This document shows, in pieces, positions 9,282 to 18,349 of a stretch of DNA of 64,000 bases. Within the stretch, counting starts at the first letter, position 1. Every line of letters starts with the position of its first letter. The DNA comes from UBA6136 sp044351045 (lineage in GTDB: Bacteria > Pseudomonadota > Gammaproteobacteria > Methylococcales > Methylococcaceae): assembly GCA_044351045.1 (NCBI GenBank), contig JBILGM010000002.1:76692-140691 (forward strand), written 5' to 3'. The position numbers were made by a program, and so were the translations under genes. Below the pieces are notes generated by a model. It saw only the letters and a list, made by a program, of their open reading frames with translations, had not been told where the DNA came from and did not search any database.

Positions 9282-10617
9282 TCATATCGCCAGCGCCAAG
9301 GGTAGTTGGTCCCATCGTGTCGTATAGGCCGGTGTCAGATAGTTGCGGTTCATGCGCCAGCCGCGAAGCTGGAATGCCGACTGGCACCTTGGGCAACGGT
9401 CCATAGAGTTTGATGGCCCATCTCCCGATTGATGCGGTCCATGACGGCCATCAGCGCCTGACGTGACGGACTTTGACGGCCAGCACATTCATCCTCATCG
9501 GCGAACAACGACAGCTGATGCTCCCCTGCGGATGTCAGATCCAGCAACATGACGCCCGCCCTCTGATAGCGGTAGCTTGGCTTGTATATGCGGCGAAGTC
9601 CGTTCATGGCCGCGGCCGTCAGTACTAGCGTATCGCTTATGGGCATGGCAAAGCGCAGTGTGACGCTGGGGTGATATTACAGCTCGCGGCTGTTGAACGG
9701 CGGAGTATGCAGAAACACCGTAAGTGACCGGGTTTGCGTGCCCTCCTGCCGCAGCTTCTCGGCCGCTCGCGCAACACAGGTGCTGACGGCCTGGCTTAGT
9801 GCCTCGATATACGTAATCAGTTGGCCAAAACTCCGAGAAGAGACCATCTGCTGTTTGGACGGCGGCGACGCTTCCAGCGGAAAACAGGGGATGCCCCGCA
9901 GTTCCAGCGCAGTCCGTTCCAGCCACCCATTGAGATGTCGCCGCACCCAGACGGGATCGACCTGGCGAAGATCCCGCGCCGGATAAAACCCCAATCCCAC
10001 CAATTTAGCTACCCAGCGCGATACGATCCCCATACATCACCCCCCTCCAGCGAGGCCAGATACTGCCCCAGCGCTGTCTCGGATAGCGCCGTCAAATGAC
10101 AGATACCGGCCGCCAGAAAGTCAGGATAATTCTTGGCCAGCCGGTTGGCCAGTTTGGCGAGAGTCTTGGTCGGGCCAATCCCGATGCCCACCGGTAAGCC
10201 GGTCCAGCGACCGACCCTCCGGCGCAGTTCACTGGCCATCTTCCCGACATCCAGAGAATGAAATCCAGTCCATTCGATGAAGGATTCATCGATCGAGTAA
10301 ATCTCCTGTCGGTCACAGTACTGGCCGATGACCGACATCATGGGGCTGGAAAGATCCGAATAGAGCGAGTAGTCGGCGGACAACGCAATGCCACCTAGCC
10401 GCTCATAAGTACGCCGAATCTTGAAATAGGGAACCCCCATGGTAATACCCAGCGCCTTGGCCTCATTGGAGCGCGCCACCACGCAGCCATCGTTGTTCGA
10501 GCGCACCACCACAGGCCGATCGTTTAGGCCGGGACTGGATGCCCGCTCGCAACTCACGTAGAAGGCATTGCCGTCGATGAGCGCAAAGACCGTATCTGAC
10601 CGCCGCATGAATGACAT
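9282..10617 (-). pseudogene. umuC: umuC-like error-prone DNA polymerase V subunit, broken
   Basis: Y-family polymerase remnant readable across three reading-frame segments. Segment one (10617 down to about 10030) carries ALIDGNAFYVSCER, the YSIDESFIE catalytic acidic motif and GIGPTKTLAKLANRLAK. A one-base deletion near 10029 follows DVWG; the next frame continues IVSRWVAKLVGLGF. An in-frame TAA at 9677-9679 interrupts FNSREL / YHPSVTLRFAMP. A second one-base deletion near 9360-9395 shifts to WRMNRNYLTPAYTTRW, the family's normal C-terminus, ending at 9282. No single frame makes a full protein. The catalytic Asp-Glu pair survives in the first segment, so an inactive fragment could still be translated. 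Confidence 0.9.
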
Positions 10618-11206
10618 GCTTGACCACGCCCCAGATCACGCAATCCAGCCCTTTGGAAATTTTGAGTGGCGCATAGGCCGGGTTTTCGGGATGGAGCCAG
10701 GGACTGTCCGCTTTCAGCAGCAGGCGTTTAACGGTGAGTTCACCGTTGACAGCGGTGATCACAATGCGGCCATGTGAGGGTTCAATGGCCTTATCGACCC
10801 CCAGCAGATCGCCATCAAGAATCGCCGCCCCCTTCATGGAATCGCCCTGAACGCGCACAAAGAACATCGCGGCGGGGTGATCGATCAGATGGTCATTGAG
10901 GTCTAAACGCTGGTCTATGTAATCTTCGGCAGGTGAGGGAAAACCCGCGGGTACACGACTGGCGAACAGGGGAAATGACTGGGCGGGCGGCTCGCCGAAC
11001 GGGGCATGAGACTGGAGGATCTGAGCGGACGGTATTGCCCTGCCCTGCCTGATCGAGCTTAAACCGGCCGCATCCCCTTCACGCCGCTGCGTTTTCAGTT
11101 GCTCCAGGAGCTGTTAAATGTCGGGCAAAAGACTGACCGGTATGCGAATCGCGCGCGTGGATTCACCCTAGGCATTGCTGCCGGGCTTTCGGCCGGCACC
11201 GCGCAA
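10603..11206 (-). pseudogene. umuD: umuD-like SOS mutagenesis protein, broken
   Basis: LexA/UmuD-type serine autoprotease remnant in one frame from a possible TTG at 11206. It begins RGAGRKPGS, hits TAG at 11168-11170, continues GESTRAIRIPVSLLPDI, hits TAA at 11114-11116, then runs open through SRVPAGFPSPAEDY (Ala-Gly self-cleavage site), VQGDSMKG (catalytic Ser) and NGELTVKRL (catalytic Lys). The normal stop after VVKHVIHA is lost and the frame runs on into umuC. Both stops sit where the family has ordinary sense codons (for example Tyr in YGE). An ATG at 10867 could start the protease half, but that product lacks the cleavage site. Confidence 0.85.
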
Positions 11207-11211
11207 ACGTT

Positions 11212-11448
11212 TTAGTGTTTGTGTCCGCACATCCCGGAACCACAGCCACCACTCTGGAAGGACGGGCTGGCGCTGGAGCGCTCGGCATACTGGCCGGCGC
11301 TACTCTTGCCATGCACGGCAGGCGCCGAAACCAGTTTTCGCACCTCAGCGTTGCCGCACTCCGGGCACGCCGGGGCCGGTTCGCTGATCTTGTGCATCGC
11401 GGCAAATGGATGAGAGCAGGATTTACATTGGTAATCGTAGGTAGGCAT
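11212..11448 (-). CDS. FmdB-family zinc-ribbon protein
   Basis: Small protein of 78 residues with the typical start MPTYDYQCKSC and two CxxC pairs (CKSC near residue 8, CPEC near 30) forming a zinc ribbon. The C-terminus is glycine/serine-rich and ends in a Cys/His cluster (GGCGSGMCGHKH), common in this family. FmdB proteins are called putative regulators, but their molecular role is not established. It lies directly upstream of the decayed umuD on the same strand, with only 5 bases between its stop and the first umuD-like codons. That places the remnant operon behind this gene's promoter. Confidence 0.85.
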   Translation of the reverse strand: MPTYDYQCKSCSHPFAAMHKISEPAPACPECGNAEVRKLVSAPAVHGKSSAGQYAERSSASPSFQSGGCGSGMCGHKH

Positions 11449-11494
11449 GAATCAATCCCCTCAGGAAAGGAAGTATTTCAAATGGGCTCGGTGA

Positions 11495-11917
11495 TCAGAA
11501 CGGTTTCAGCACGGCCAGCAGCACGATGCCGATCAGGAACAAGACCGGTACCTCGTTCATCCAGCGATAGTAGACATGGCCGCGTTGGTTGCGCTCATGC
11601 TTGAAGTCCGCTAACCACCGACCGCACTGGATGTGATAAAGCACCAGCACAAAAAGCAACCCAAGCTTGGCATGCAGCCAGCCGCTATGGCCATAACTGG
11701 CCCAGGCATAGTCCACCAGCATCCAGATGCCGAAAACAAACGTCAGGATCATGCCAGGGGTGGTAATGCCCCAGTAGAGCTTCCGCTCCATGACCTTGAA
11801 TCGCTCCAGGCTGATCCTGTCATCCGACATGGCATGATAAACAAACAGCCGGGGCAAGTAGAACAGCCCGGCAAACCAGGTCACCATGGAAATAAGGTGC
11901 AGGGCTTTCAGCCACAT
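11495..11917 (-). CDS. hemJ: Protoporphyrinogen IX oxidase HemJ
   Basis: Integral membrane protein of 140 residues that oxidises protoporphyrinogen IX to protoporphyrin IX, the step before heme. Four hydrophobic helices are visible. The conserved His7 (MWLKALH) and the lysine-containing helix WLHAKLGLLFVLVLYH match HemJ (UPF0093). The pathway fits hemL further right in the window, though the genes are not linked. The start ATG is preceded by GGAGATTCTAGACC, with GGAG as ribosome site. Length is typical. Confidence 0.9.
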   Translation of the reverse strand: MWLKALHLISMVTWFAGLFYLPRLFVYHAMSDDRISLERFKVMERKLYWGITTPGMILTFVFGIWMLVDYAWASYGHSGWLHAKLGLLFVLVLYHIQCGRWLADFKHERNQRGHVYYRWMNEVPVLFLIGIVLLAVLKPF

Positions 11918-11957
11918 GGTCTAGAATCTCCGGCTGGGCAATACGGCGAATATAAAA

Positions 11958-11986
11958 AGCCGGCGGAGCCATAAACGCCGCCGGCT
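11958..11986 (-). terminator. Rho-independent terminator after the Tim44-like gene
   Basis: Perfect 9-bp stem (AGCCGGCGG / CCGCCGGCT, arms 11958-11966 and 11978-11986) with an 11-base loop. Read on the minus strand it is followed by TTTTATATT. It sits 22 bases after the Tim44-like stop and just before the hemJ start, so hemJ probably has its own promoter or depends on read-through. Confidence 0.8.
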
Positions 11987-12007
11987 GTATAGGATGGCCT
12001 GAAAAGA

Positions 12008-12982
12008 TCAGTCCTCCAGCTGCTGGATGCCGTCCAGGAACCAGGTCGGCTGACGACTGCTGCGAGACCGGGTGAAATGCCAGACTTCACGAACCTGGCC
12101 CGGTTTTGCATCAGGCTCCTCGCGCATCAGCACGTCAAAGAGAACCGTGACTTGCCGATCGGGACCGACATCACGCACTTCCAGCAACTCCACGTCCACC
12201 TTGAGCAGGTCGGTGACGTTATCTGCACCGCCTCGCGCCAGGATCTGCTCCTGCAGTTCGGCAAACACTTTGTCGGTAGTCAGACCACGCAACTCGGCCA
12301 CATCACCGTTATCCCAGGCTTTCTGCATGGTTTCATAGGCCGCCTTCGCACCGCTCAGGAAGGCGGGAGCGTCGAAATCAGTGGGTACCGGAACTGCATC
12401 GCTCGTACCGCCGGCAAATCCACCCTTGCGCGAAAGAATATCGGTATCGAAGCCTGCGTCGCCTCGGGAGTCAGCGGAGTCATGCGTCTGACGGCCATAG
12501 ACGGATTCGGTCGCGCTAGCCTCTTCGCCGTAGTAGCCAGTGCCGGAAGTGGCAGCCCTTTCCGCGTTCTGTCGACGGGCTGCAAACAGCTTTAGGAGCA
12601 GGATGGCAATGCCGGCGAAAATGAGAATGTCGAGGAAATTAATGCCCTCGAAGCCGCCGCCCATAAACAGGGCACCCAAAAGCCCGCCCAACGCCAGTCC
12701 CCCGAGAAAGCGACCCAGACCGCCACGTTGCGAAAGGGAATTACGCATGGCCTGGTTGCGCTGTTGCGCAGCCGACATGGCCGGCTGCTGGGCCGGCGCG
12801 CCTGGCCGGTTCATACCGGGACTGGCAGGGCTCGGAGAGCGTTGGTAGGGCATATTGAATGAGGGACGGCTACCAAAGGACCGGCCACCGCCCATGCGGG
12901 CGGCAAAGGCGTCGGAAACGCCCGCCGAGAGCACCAAAAGGCCCATGAGGGCTCTCAATACAAAACCGGTTTTTTTGTTCAT
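12008..12982 (-). CDS. Tim44-like domain membrane protein
   Basis: Predicted membrane-anchored protein of 324 residues. The ATG at 12982 is preferred over one 63 bases upstream because AGGA lies 9 bases before it and a signal-like segment follows at once (MNKKTGFVLRALMGLLVLSAG). Then come an arginine/glycine/proline-rich linker, glycine-rich hydrophobic helices (LGGLALGGLLGALFMGGG, FLDILIFAGIAILLLKLF) and a C-terminal Tim44-like domain (from about 200) ending in VREVWHFTRSR...WFLDGIQQLED. Bacterial members are of unknown function; the domain in mitochondrial Tim44 helps protein import. It is a single-gene unit with its own terminator. Confidence 0.82.
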   Translation of the reverse strand: MNKKTGFVLRALMGLLVLSAGVSDAFAARMGGGRSFGSRPSFNMPYQRSPSPASPGMNRPGAPAQQPAMSAAQQRNQAMRNSLSQRGGLGRFLGGLALGGLLGALFMGGGFEGINFLDILIFAGIAILLLKLFAARRQNAERAATSGTGYYGEEASATESVYGRQTHDSADSRGDAGFDTDILSRKGGFAGGTSDAVPVPTDFDAPAFLSGAKAAYETMQKAWDNGDVAELRGLTTDKVFAELQEQILARGGADNVTDLLKVDVELLEVRDVGPDRQVTVLFDVLMREEPDAKPGQVREVWHFTRSRSSRQPTWFLDGIQQLED

Positions 12983-13234
12983 CTTTTTATTCCTATCTGA
13001 TGAAGGACGCGAAGCTGGATTTGTGTCTGATATAGCAAAAAACAAGTCAGTGGGCGTAACGTATGCTAGGACCTAAGATCTTGGCACAGAGTTCGAGCAC
13101 GCTACCCTCGGCTACGGATGGATCTTCATGGCACCCGCAGGATGCGAGTGAAGCAACCGCTTTACAGCATCTCCAAAAACTACTGTACCATTTTCTTGTG
13201 TTACAGCCCGCTTCAAACCACATGGAGATCTTGA

Positions 13235-13909
13235 ATGAACCCAACCGAAACCGTTGTCAGTCGCCGCGCCCCCAGCCTCATCGAAACCCACCGTGTTTTG
13301 CGCAACACCTATGCCCTGCTGGCCATGACGCTGACCTTCAGCGCCGTCTGCGCCGCCACATCCATGATGCTGGAACTGCCCTACCCGGGCGTTATCGTCA
13401 CTCTGGTCGGCTATTTCGGCCTGCTCTATCTGGTCAACCGCTTCAACGACCGGGCGCTTGGCCTGGTTTTTCTCTTCGCGCTGACCGGCTTCATGGGCAT
13501 GACCCTAGGCCCAATCCTCAATGCCTACATTGGTCGTTTCGCCAATGGCACCCAGTTGGTGGCCATGGCCATGGGCGGCACCGGTCTGACCTTCATCGGC
13601 CTTTCCGCCTATGCACTGGTTACCCGCAAGGACTTTAGCTTCATGGGCGGCATGCTCGGCGCCGGCATTCTGGTCGCCTTTCTGTCCGGACTGGTCGCGG
13701 TCTTCATTCCCGGCCTAACCGGTCTGTCCATGGCCGTCTCGGTCATGTTCGTGCTGCTGATGTCCGGCTTGATCCTGTACCAGACTAGCGAGATCATCCA
13801 TGGCGGCGAGACCAACTACATCAGTGCCACGCTGACGCTGTTCGTCACCATCTACAACATCTTCACGTCCCTGCTTCAGCTCTTCGGCATTATCGAAGGC
13901 GAGGATTGA
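13235..13909 (+). CDS. Bax inhibitor-1/YccA family membrane protein
   Basis: Seven hydrophobic segments in 224 residues, with the family's N-terminal RVLRNTYALLAMTLTFSA and a C-terminal segment TLFVTIYNIFTSLLQLFGI. E. coli YccA binds the FtsH protease and limits its attack on SecY. Other bacterial members are proposed pH-sensitive calcium leak channels, and conserved acidic residues near the C-terminus are present here (QTSEIIHGGE, EGED). GGAG about 11 bases before the ATG is a modest ribosome site. The 252 bases between it and the divergent Tim44-like gene contain no other gene I can support and should hold both promoters. Confidence 0.88.
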   Translation: MNPTETVVSRRAPSLIETHRVLRNTYALLAMTLTFSAVCAATSMMLELPYPGVIVTLVGYFGLLYLVNRFNDRALGLVFLFALTGFMGMTLGPILNAYIGRFANGTQLVAMAMGGTGLTFIGLSAYALVTRKDFSFMGGMLGAGILVAFLSGLVAVFIPGLTGLSMAVSVMFVLLMSGLILYQTSEIIHGGETNYISATLTLFVTIYNIFTSLLQLFGIIEGED

Positions 13910-13930
13910 GCGTAAATTGAGCCATACCCG

Positions 13931-13954
13931 CGCTGGTCATTGAAGTGACCAGCG
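13931..13954 (+). terminator. Strong hairpin after the BI-1/YccA gene
   Basis: Perfect 9-bp inverted repeat (CGCTGGTCA / TGACCAGCG) with a 6-base loop, starting 22 bases after the stop codon. A smaller AGGCTT/AAGCCT repeat follows. No T-run is present, so intrinsic termination is uncertain; it may instead protect the 3' end or act with Rho. Confidence 0.4.
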
Positions 13955-14071
13955 ATTGAGGCTTTGAAAGCCTTGGCAAAACCCCTCCTCAAGCTCGGAG
14001 AACCTCCAAGCAAAACCCATGGCGACTCATGAGGGCTGCTATCATCAGTCGCATGCCTCTTTTCTAAATCC

Positions 14072-15544
14072 ATGCATTTGCCTGATTTTACAAACCACCG
14101 CGTCCTTGTCATCGGCGACCTGATGCTGGATCGCTATTGGCATGGTGGCACTTCGCGAATTTCTCCGGAAGCGCCGGTTCCTGTGGTACAGGTAAGTGAA
14201 ATCGAAGAGCGAGCCGGCGGTGCGGGTAATGTCACCCTGAATATCGCCGCACTCGGGGCGCAGGTCAGCCTGTTGGGGTACAGGGGTGAAGATGAGCCGG
14301 GGAGAATTCTTCATAGGCTGCTTGTTGCGGCCGGTATCGACTGCCACCTGGAAACGCTGACGTCGTTTCCAACCATCACCAAGCTGCGTGTACTCAGCCG
14401 ACATCAGCAATTGATTCGACTCGATTTTGAGGAGAACTTCGATCAGGTCGATCCGCGAAGCCTGCAGGCTGCATTCGATCGGCGATTGTCCGCTGCCAAC
14501 ATCGTCGTCCTATCGGATTATGGTAAGGGCACGCTGAAGAACATTGAATCGCTGATTGAGTTGGCGCAACGACAGAAAAAACCGGTTTTGGTTGATCCCA
14601 AAGGGATGGATTTCGACAAATACCGGGGGGCGACATTGCTAACGCCTAACCGGGCTGAGTTCGAATCCGTCGCCGGGCCTTGCCGCGATGATAACGAACT
14701 GGTCGAACGGGGTCTGGCCATGCTGGACCGACTAAATCTGAAAGCCCTGCTGATTACCCGTGGCGAGCAAGGCATGACTTTGATCCAGCGCGCACAGGCA
14801 GCCCTCCATTTGCCCACGCATGCCAAGGAGGTCTATGACGTCACGGGCGCGGGCGATACGGTGATCGCCACGCTGGCTACCGGGTTGTCCGCAGGGCTAT
14901 CTATTGCGGACGCGACCAGGCTTGCCAATCAGGCGGCGGGACTGGCCGTGGCTAAACTGGGCACGGCGACTATTTCAACGACGGAACTCGCTCAGGCAAT
15001 GCGCGGATACCGCACCCAGCAACGCGGCGTGATCGATCTTGAAGCGCTGATTCCTTTGCTCGCGGGTCTGAGCGATCAGGGCGAAAGGATCGTCGCAACC
15101 AATGGCTGTTTCGACATCCTGCACCCCGGACATGTTGATTATCTGCAGCGGGCCCGTGAGTTGGGCGATCGGTTAGTGGTGCTGGTCAATTCGGATCCAT
15201 CGGTCCAACGGTTAAAGGGACCCGAGCGACCGATCAATCCCTTGACCCATCGCATGACGATGCTGGCCGCGCTGGAATGCGTGGATTGGGTCGTGCCCTT
15301 CGAGGAAGATACCCCGCGCGACGTGATCGGTCGGTTAGCACCCGATATTCTGGTCAAGGGCGGCGACTATACGGACATCGAATCCATCGCCGGACACGAC
15401 CATGTCCTCAATAATGGGGGTGAGGTGAGAGTTCTGCCCTTTGTCGAGGGGCACTCCACCACGGGACTCATTGAAAAAATCACCGGACGCCTTCAACCCC
15501 AGAGCGATGACACACACCCATCGCGCACGCAGTCATTGCAGTAA
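14072..15544 (+). CDS. hldE: Bifunctional heptose 7-phosphate kinase / heptose 1-phosphate adenylyltransferase
   Basis: Makes ADP-heptose precursor for the LPS inner core, with two fused activities. Residues 1-320 form a PfkB/ribokinase-type kinase (GDLMLDRYWHG at the start, DVTGAGDTVIATLA catalytic/anion-hole motif near 255). Residues about 340-475 form a nucleotidyltransferase (TNGCFDILHPGHVDYL with the HxGH site; later LVKGGDYT). The 490-residue length is typical (E. coli 477). ADP-heptose implies an LPS with heptose core. The stop lies 2 bases before dnaB, an unusual neighbour, so the two are probably co-transcribed. Confidence 0.95.
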   Translation: MHLPDFTNHRVLVIGDLMLDRYWHGGTSRISPEAPVPVVQVSEIEERAGGAGNVTLNIAALGAQVSLLGYRGEDEPGRILHRLLVAAGIDCHLETLTSFPTITKLRVLSRHQQLIRLDFEENFDQVDPRSLQAAFDRRLSAANIVVLSDYGKGTLKNIESLIELAQRQKKPVLVDPKGMDFDKYRGATLLTPNRAEFESVAGPCRDDNELVERGLAMLDRLNLKALLITRGEQGMTLIQRAQAALHLPTHAKEVYDVTGAGDTVIATLATGLSAGLSIADATRLANQAAGLAVAKLGTATISTTELAQAMRGYRTQQRGVIDLEALIPLLAGLSDQGERIVATNGCFDILHPGHVDYLQRARELGDRLVVLVNSDPSVQRLKGPERPINPLTHRMTMLAALECVDWVVPFEEDTPRDVIGRLAPDILVKGGDYTDIESIAGHDHVLNNGGEVRVLPFVEGHSTTGLIEKITGRLQPQSDDTHPSRTQSLQ

Positions 15545-15546
15545 TT

Positions 15547-16935
15547 ATGGCCGAACGTACCCGCAAGAAAACCGATAACGTCGAGGCGCTGAAGATACCT
15601 CCGTACTCGATCACGGCGGAACAGTCGGTGATCGGTGCCCTGATGCTGGACAAGCAATCCTGGGACAAGATCGCCGACTTTCTGATCGAGGACGATTTCT
15701 ACCGGCGCGATCATCAATTGATTTATCGAGCCATCAAGATCCTTGCCGAAAAACAATCGCCACTGGACGTCATCACGCTGTCCGAAACCCTGGAGCAGCT
15801 CGGCTGGCTCGAGGAATGCGGCGGTTTGGCGTACCTCGCGACCTTGGCCAAGGAAACCCCCAGCGCCGCCAATATCGTGGCTTATGCGGACATCGTTCGC
15901 GAGAAATCGGTGTTGCGGCAATTGATCAGTTCCGGCTCCGATATCGCCGACCTGGCCTTTTACCCGCAGGGACGACAAACCATTGAGCTGATCGAGTCGG
16001 CGGAACAGAAAGTGTTTCATATTGCCGACCAATATCGCCGCAAGGGCACCGGCTTCAGTCCGATCAAGCCATTGCTGGCCAAGGCCATTGATCGCATCGA
16101 AATGCTGTTCCAGAAAGAGGGGCATATCACCGGTGCCAGTACCGGCTTCAACGATTTTGACGACCTGACGTCCGGCATGCAGCCGTCCGATCTGGTGATC
16201 GTCGCCGGTCGTCCGTCCATGGGCAAAACCACGTTTGCCATGAATATCGCCGAGCATGTCGCCATCAAGGAGCAGGTGCCGGTGGCCGTATTCAGCATGG
16301 AAATGCCCGGCGAACAACTGGCCATGCGCATGATCTCGTCGCTGGGCCGCATTGACCAGCACCGGGTCCGTACCGGCAAACTGGAGGACGATGAGTGGCC
16401 ACGCATGACCTCGGCGATCAATATCCTCGCCGAAACAAAGCTCTACATCGACGATACGCCGGCCATGACACCCACCGAGGTGCGGGCCCGTTGCCGTCGT
16501 CTGTCGCGCGAAAATGACGGCAAACTCGGTCTGGTTGTGCTCGATTATCTGCAGCTGATGCAGTCTCCTGGCTCGGAAAGCCGCGTCAACGAGATATCTG
16601 ATATTTCCCGCTCTTTGAAAGCGCTGGCCAAGGAATTGAATGTGCCGGTCATTGCGCTTTCACAGCTCAATCGCAGCCTGGAGCAGCGTCCCAACAAGCG
16701 GCCCATCATGTCGGATCTGCGTGAATCCGGTGCAATCGAGCAGGACGCAGACCTCATCGTCTTCATTTACCGGGACGAGGTCTACAACAAGGACACCACC
16801 GACAAGGGCACGGCCGAGATCATTATCGCGAAGCAACGTAATGGCCCCATCGGCACCACCCGACTGACATTCCTTGGTCAATACACCCGCTTCGAGAATT
16901 TCATCCACGACCCCTATGCCGGCGAGAGTTACTGA
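15547..16935 (+). CDS. dnaB: Replicative DNA helicase DnaB
   Basis: Hexameric 5'-3' replication-fork helicase of 462 residues. The N-terminal domain (PPYSITAEQSVIGALMLD...) is followed by a linker and a RecA-type motor with Walker A GRPSMGKTTFAMNIA (about residue 220), Walker B LVVLDYLQLM, and the SDLRESGAIEQDAD stretch with the conserved arginine finger region. Nothing suggests an intein or a phage copy. The final codons overlap the alr start by 20 bases, so the two genes are translationally linked, as in many gammaproteobacteria. Confidence 0.97.
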   Translation: MAERTRKKTDNVEALKIPPYSITAEQSVIGALMLDKQSWDKIADFLIEDDFYRRDHQLIYRAIKILAEKQSPLDVITLSETLEQLGWLEECGGLAYLATLAKETPSAANIVAYADIVREKSVLRQLISSGSDIADLAFYPQGRQTIELIESAEQKVFHIADQYRRKGTGFSPIKPLLAKAIDRIEMLFQKEGHITGASTGFNDFDDLTSGMQPSDLVIVAGRPSMGKTTFAMNIAEHVAIKEQVPVAVFSMEMPGEQLAMRMISSLGRIDQHRVRTGKLEDDEWPRMTSAINILAETKLYIDDTPAMTPTEVRARCRRLSRENDGKLGLVVLDYLQLMQSPGSESRVNEISDISRSLKALAKELNVPVIALSQLNRSLEQRPNKRPIMSDLRESGAIEQDADLIVFIYRDEVYNKDTTDKGTAEIIIAKQRNGPIGTTRLTFLGQYTRFENFIHDPYAGESY

Positions 16936-18016
16936 CGATCCCACTCGGGCGGCCCACGCGATCATCGATAGGGCCGCTGCTGGACGAAACCTTGAGCGCA
17001 TCAAGTCCGTCGTCCCCGACGCCAAGGTCATGGCGGTCATCAAGGCCAATGCCTATGGCCATGGCATGTTGCGGATGGCGCAAAGTCTGACGAATGCCGA
17101 TGCATTTGCCGTCGCACGGACCGATGAAGGTTTGTCGTTGCGTCAATGCGGGGTACCGCAGCGTATTGCCGTGTTGCAGGGCTTTATCAGCGAAGAGGAA
17201 CTGCAGGCACATGCCGCCGCAGGACTGGAGCCGGTCATTCATTCCGACTGGCAGGTCAATATTCTCGAAAACGCCCGACTCAGCGCCCCCATGAGGGTCT
17301 GGCTCAAGATCGATACCGGCATGCATCGCTTGGGCATTCTTCCAAACGAGTTTGATTCCGTTTTTGCCCGGCTTCAACAATGTGAGTCAGTGGCCCACCC
17401 CATTCCGCTAATGTCGCACCTGGCTAATGCCGACGCACTTGATGATAGCTTCACCGACCATCAGCTGACCCTGTTTCGGGATGTCACCAAGAGCGTGGCC
17501 GCTGAAAGCAGCATTGCCAATTCGGCGGGTTTGCTGGCATGGGAGAACGCCCGCTCCGAGTGGGTGAGACCAGGCATCAGCCTCTATGGCGTTTCACCCT
17601 TCCCTGACCGGATAGGCAGCGATGAAGACCTGGAGCCGGTGATGACTTTTCGCACCAGGATCATCAGCATCAAGTTAGCCGAGGCCGGTTCGCGTGTTGG
17701 TTATGGCGGGGACTGGGTTTGCCAACAACAAACTCTCTTGGGAGTCGCCGCTGTGGGCTATGGCGATGGCTATCCAAGGTTGGCACGTTCCGGTACGCCC
17801 GTGTTGATTGGGAACCAGCGAGCGTGGCTGGCAGGTCGGGTTTCCATGGACATGATCACGCTGGATTTGTCCAGTTGCCCGGATGTTCGCGTGGGGGATC
17901 CTGTCACCTTGTGGGGTCAAGGGTTGCCGGTGGAGGAAATCGCCACCCATGCTGGCACGATTCCCTATGATCTCCTCTGTGGTATCACTCAGCGGGTAAG
18001 AATCACAGAGCAGTGA
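16916..18016 (+). CDS. alr: Alanine racemase
   Basis: PLP enzyme that interconverts L- and D-alanine for peptidoglycan. The PLP lysine is in AVIKANAYGHG and the second catalytic base (Tyr) in VGYGDGYPR. The substrate-side stretch KIDTGMHRLG and C-terminal GRVSMDMITLDLS are present. I prefer the ATG at 16916, inside the dnaB end, because an upstream ATG (16874) only adds residues not typical of the family. That gives 366 residues, close to the usual 360. No clear ribosome site precedes it, as expected if translation is coupled to dnaB. Confidence 0.94.
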   Translation: MPARVTDDPTRAAHAIIDRAAAGRNLERIKSVVPDAKVMAVIKANAYGHGMLRMAQSLTNADAFAVARTDEGLSLRQCGVPQRIAVLQGFISEEELQAHAAAGLEPVIHSDWQVNILENARLSAPMRVWLKIDTGMHRLGILPNEFDSVFARLQQCESVAHPIPLMSHLANADALDDSFTDHQLTLFRDVTKSVAAESSIANSAGLLAWENARSEWVRPGISLYGVSPFPDRIGSDEDLEPVMTFRTRIISIKLAEAGSRVGYGGDWVCQQQTLLGVAAVGYGDGYPRLARSGTPVLIGNQRAWLAGRVSMDMITLDLSSCPDVRVGDPVTLWGQGLPVEEIATHAGTIPYDLLCGITQRVRITEQ

Positions 18017-18349
18017 CTTCAAAACTCAACCCCGCCAAACCTAGTTGAAATTTGCGCCAATAATACAGTGGCCTCGGCTTACTACAGATTCTTTGAGCTG
18101 TCCCGGCCAACATCTAGGCATGCCTGTTCACGAGTGTTGATCAAAAGGCACAAGTGTTTTTCCCGTGGTCTGTATGAGATGGATTCAAACGAATATTTTG
18201 GACAGATTTGAACTAATGGGTCTCGGATACATTCAGACTTCTAGGTCTGAGATGGGCTCTTTGAACCATTCGATGAAAAACTCTAGCCGACCAATGAAAA
18301 CTCTCTTCTCTCTGCTGCTGACGGCTAACTGAAAGGAACATGTGATCCT
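18017..18349. other. Intergenic region upstream of the polyketide operon
   Basis: 333 bases without a credible gene, visibly more A/T-rich than its surroundings. It must hold the promoter of the methyltransferase-oxidoreductase-PKS operon. An inverted repeat TCAGAC/GTCTGA with a 6-base TTCTAG loop at 18233-18250 lies about 100 bases before the first ATG and is a possible operator. The ribosome site GAAAGGAAC lies about 12 bases before the ATG at 18350. Confidence 0.5.

Noticed and set aside
9677..11170. Stop-codon recoding to explain in-frame stops in umuD and umuC
   Set aside because: Both TAA and TAG interrupt the genes, frameshifts are also present, and neighbouring genes use these codons as normal stops; decay is simpler.
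13047..13244. 65-codon minus-strand frame between the Tim44-like and BI-1 genes
   Set aside because: No ribosome site or family resemblance, and it occupies the divergent promoter region.
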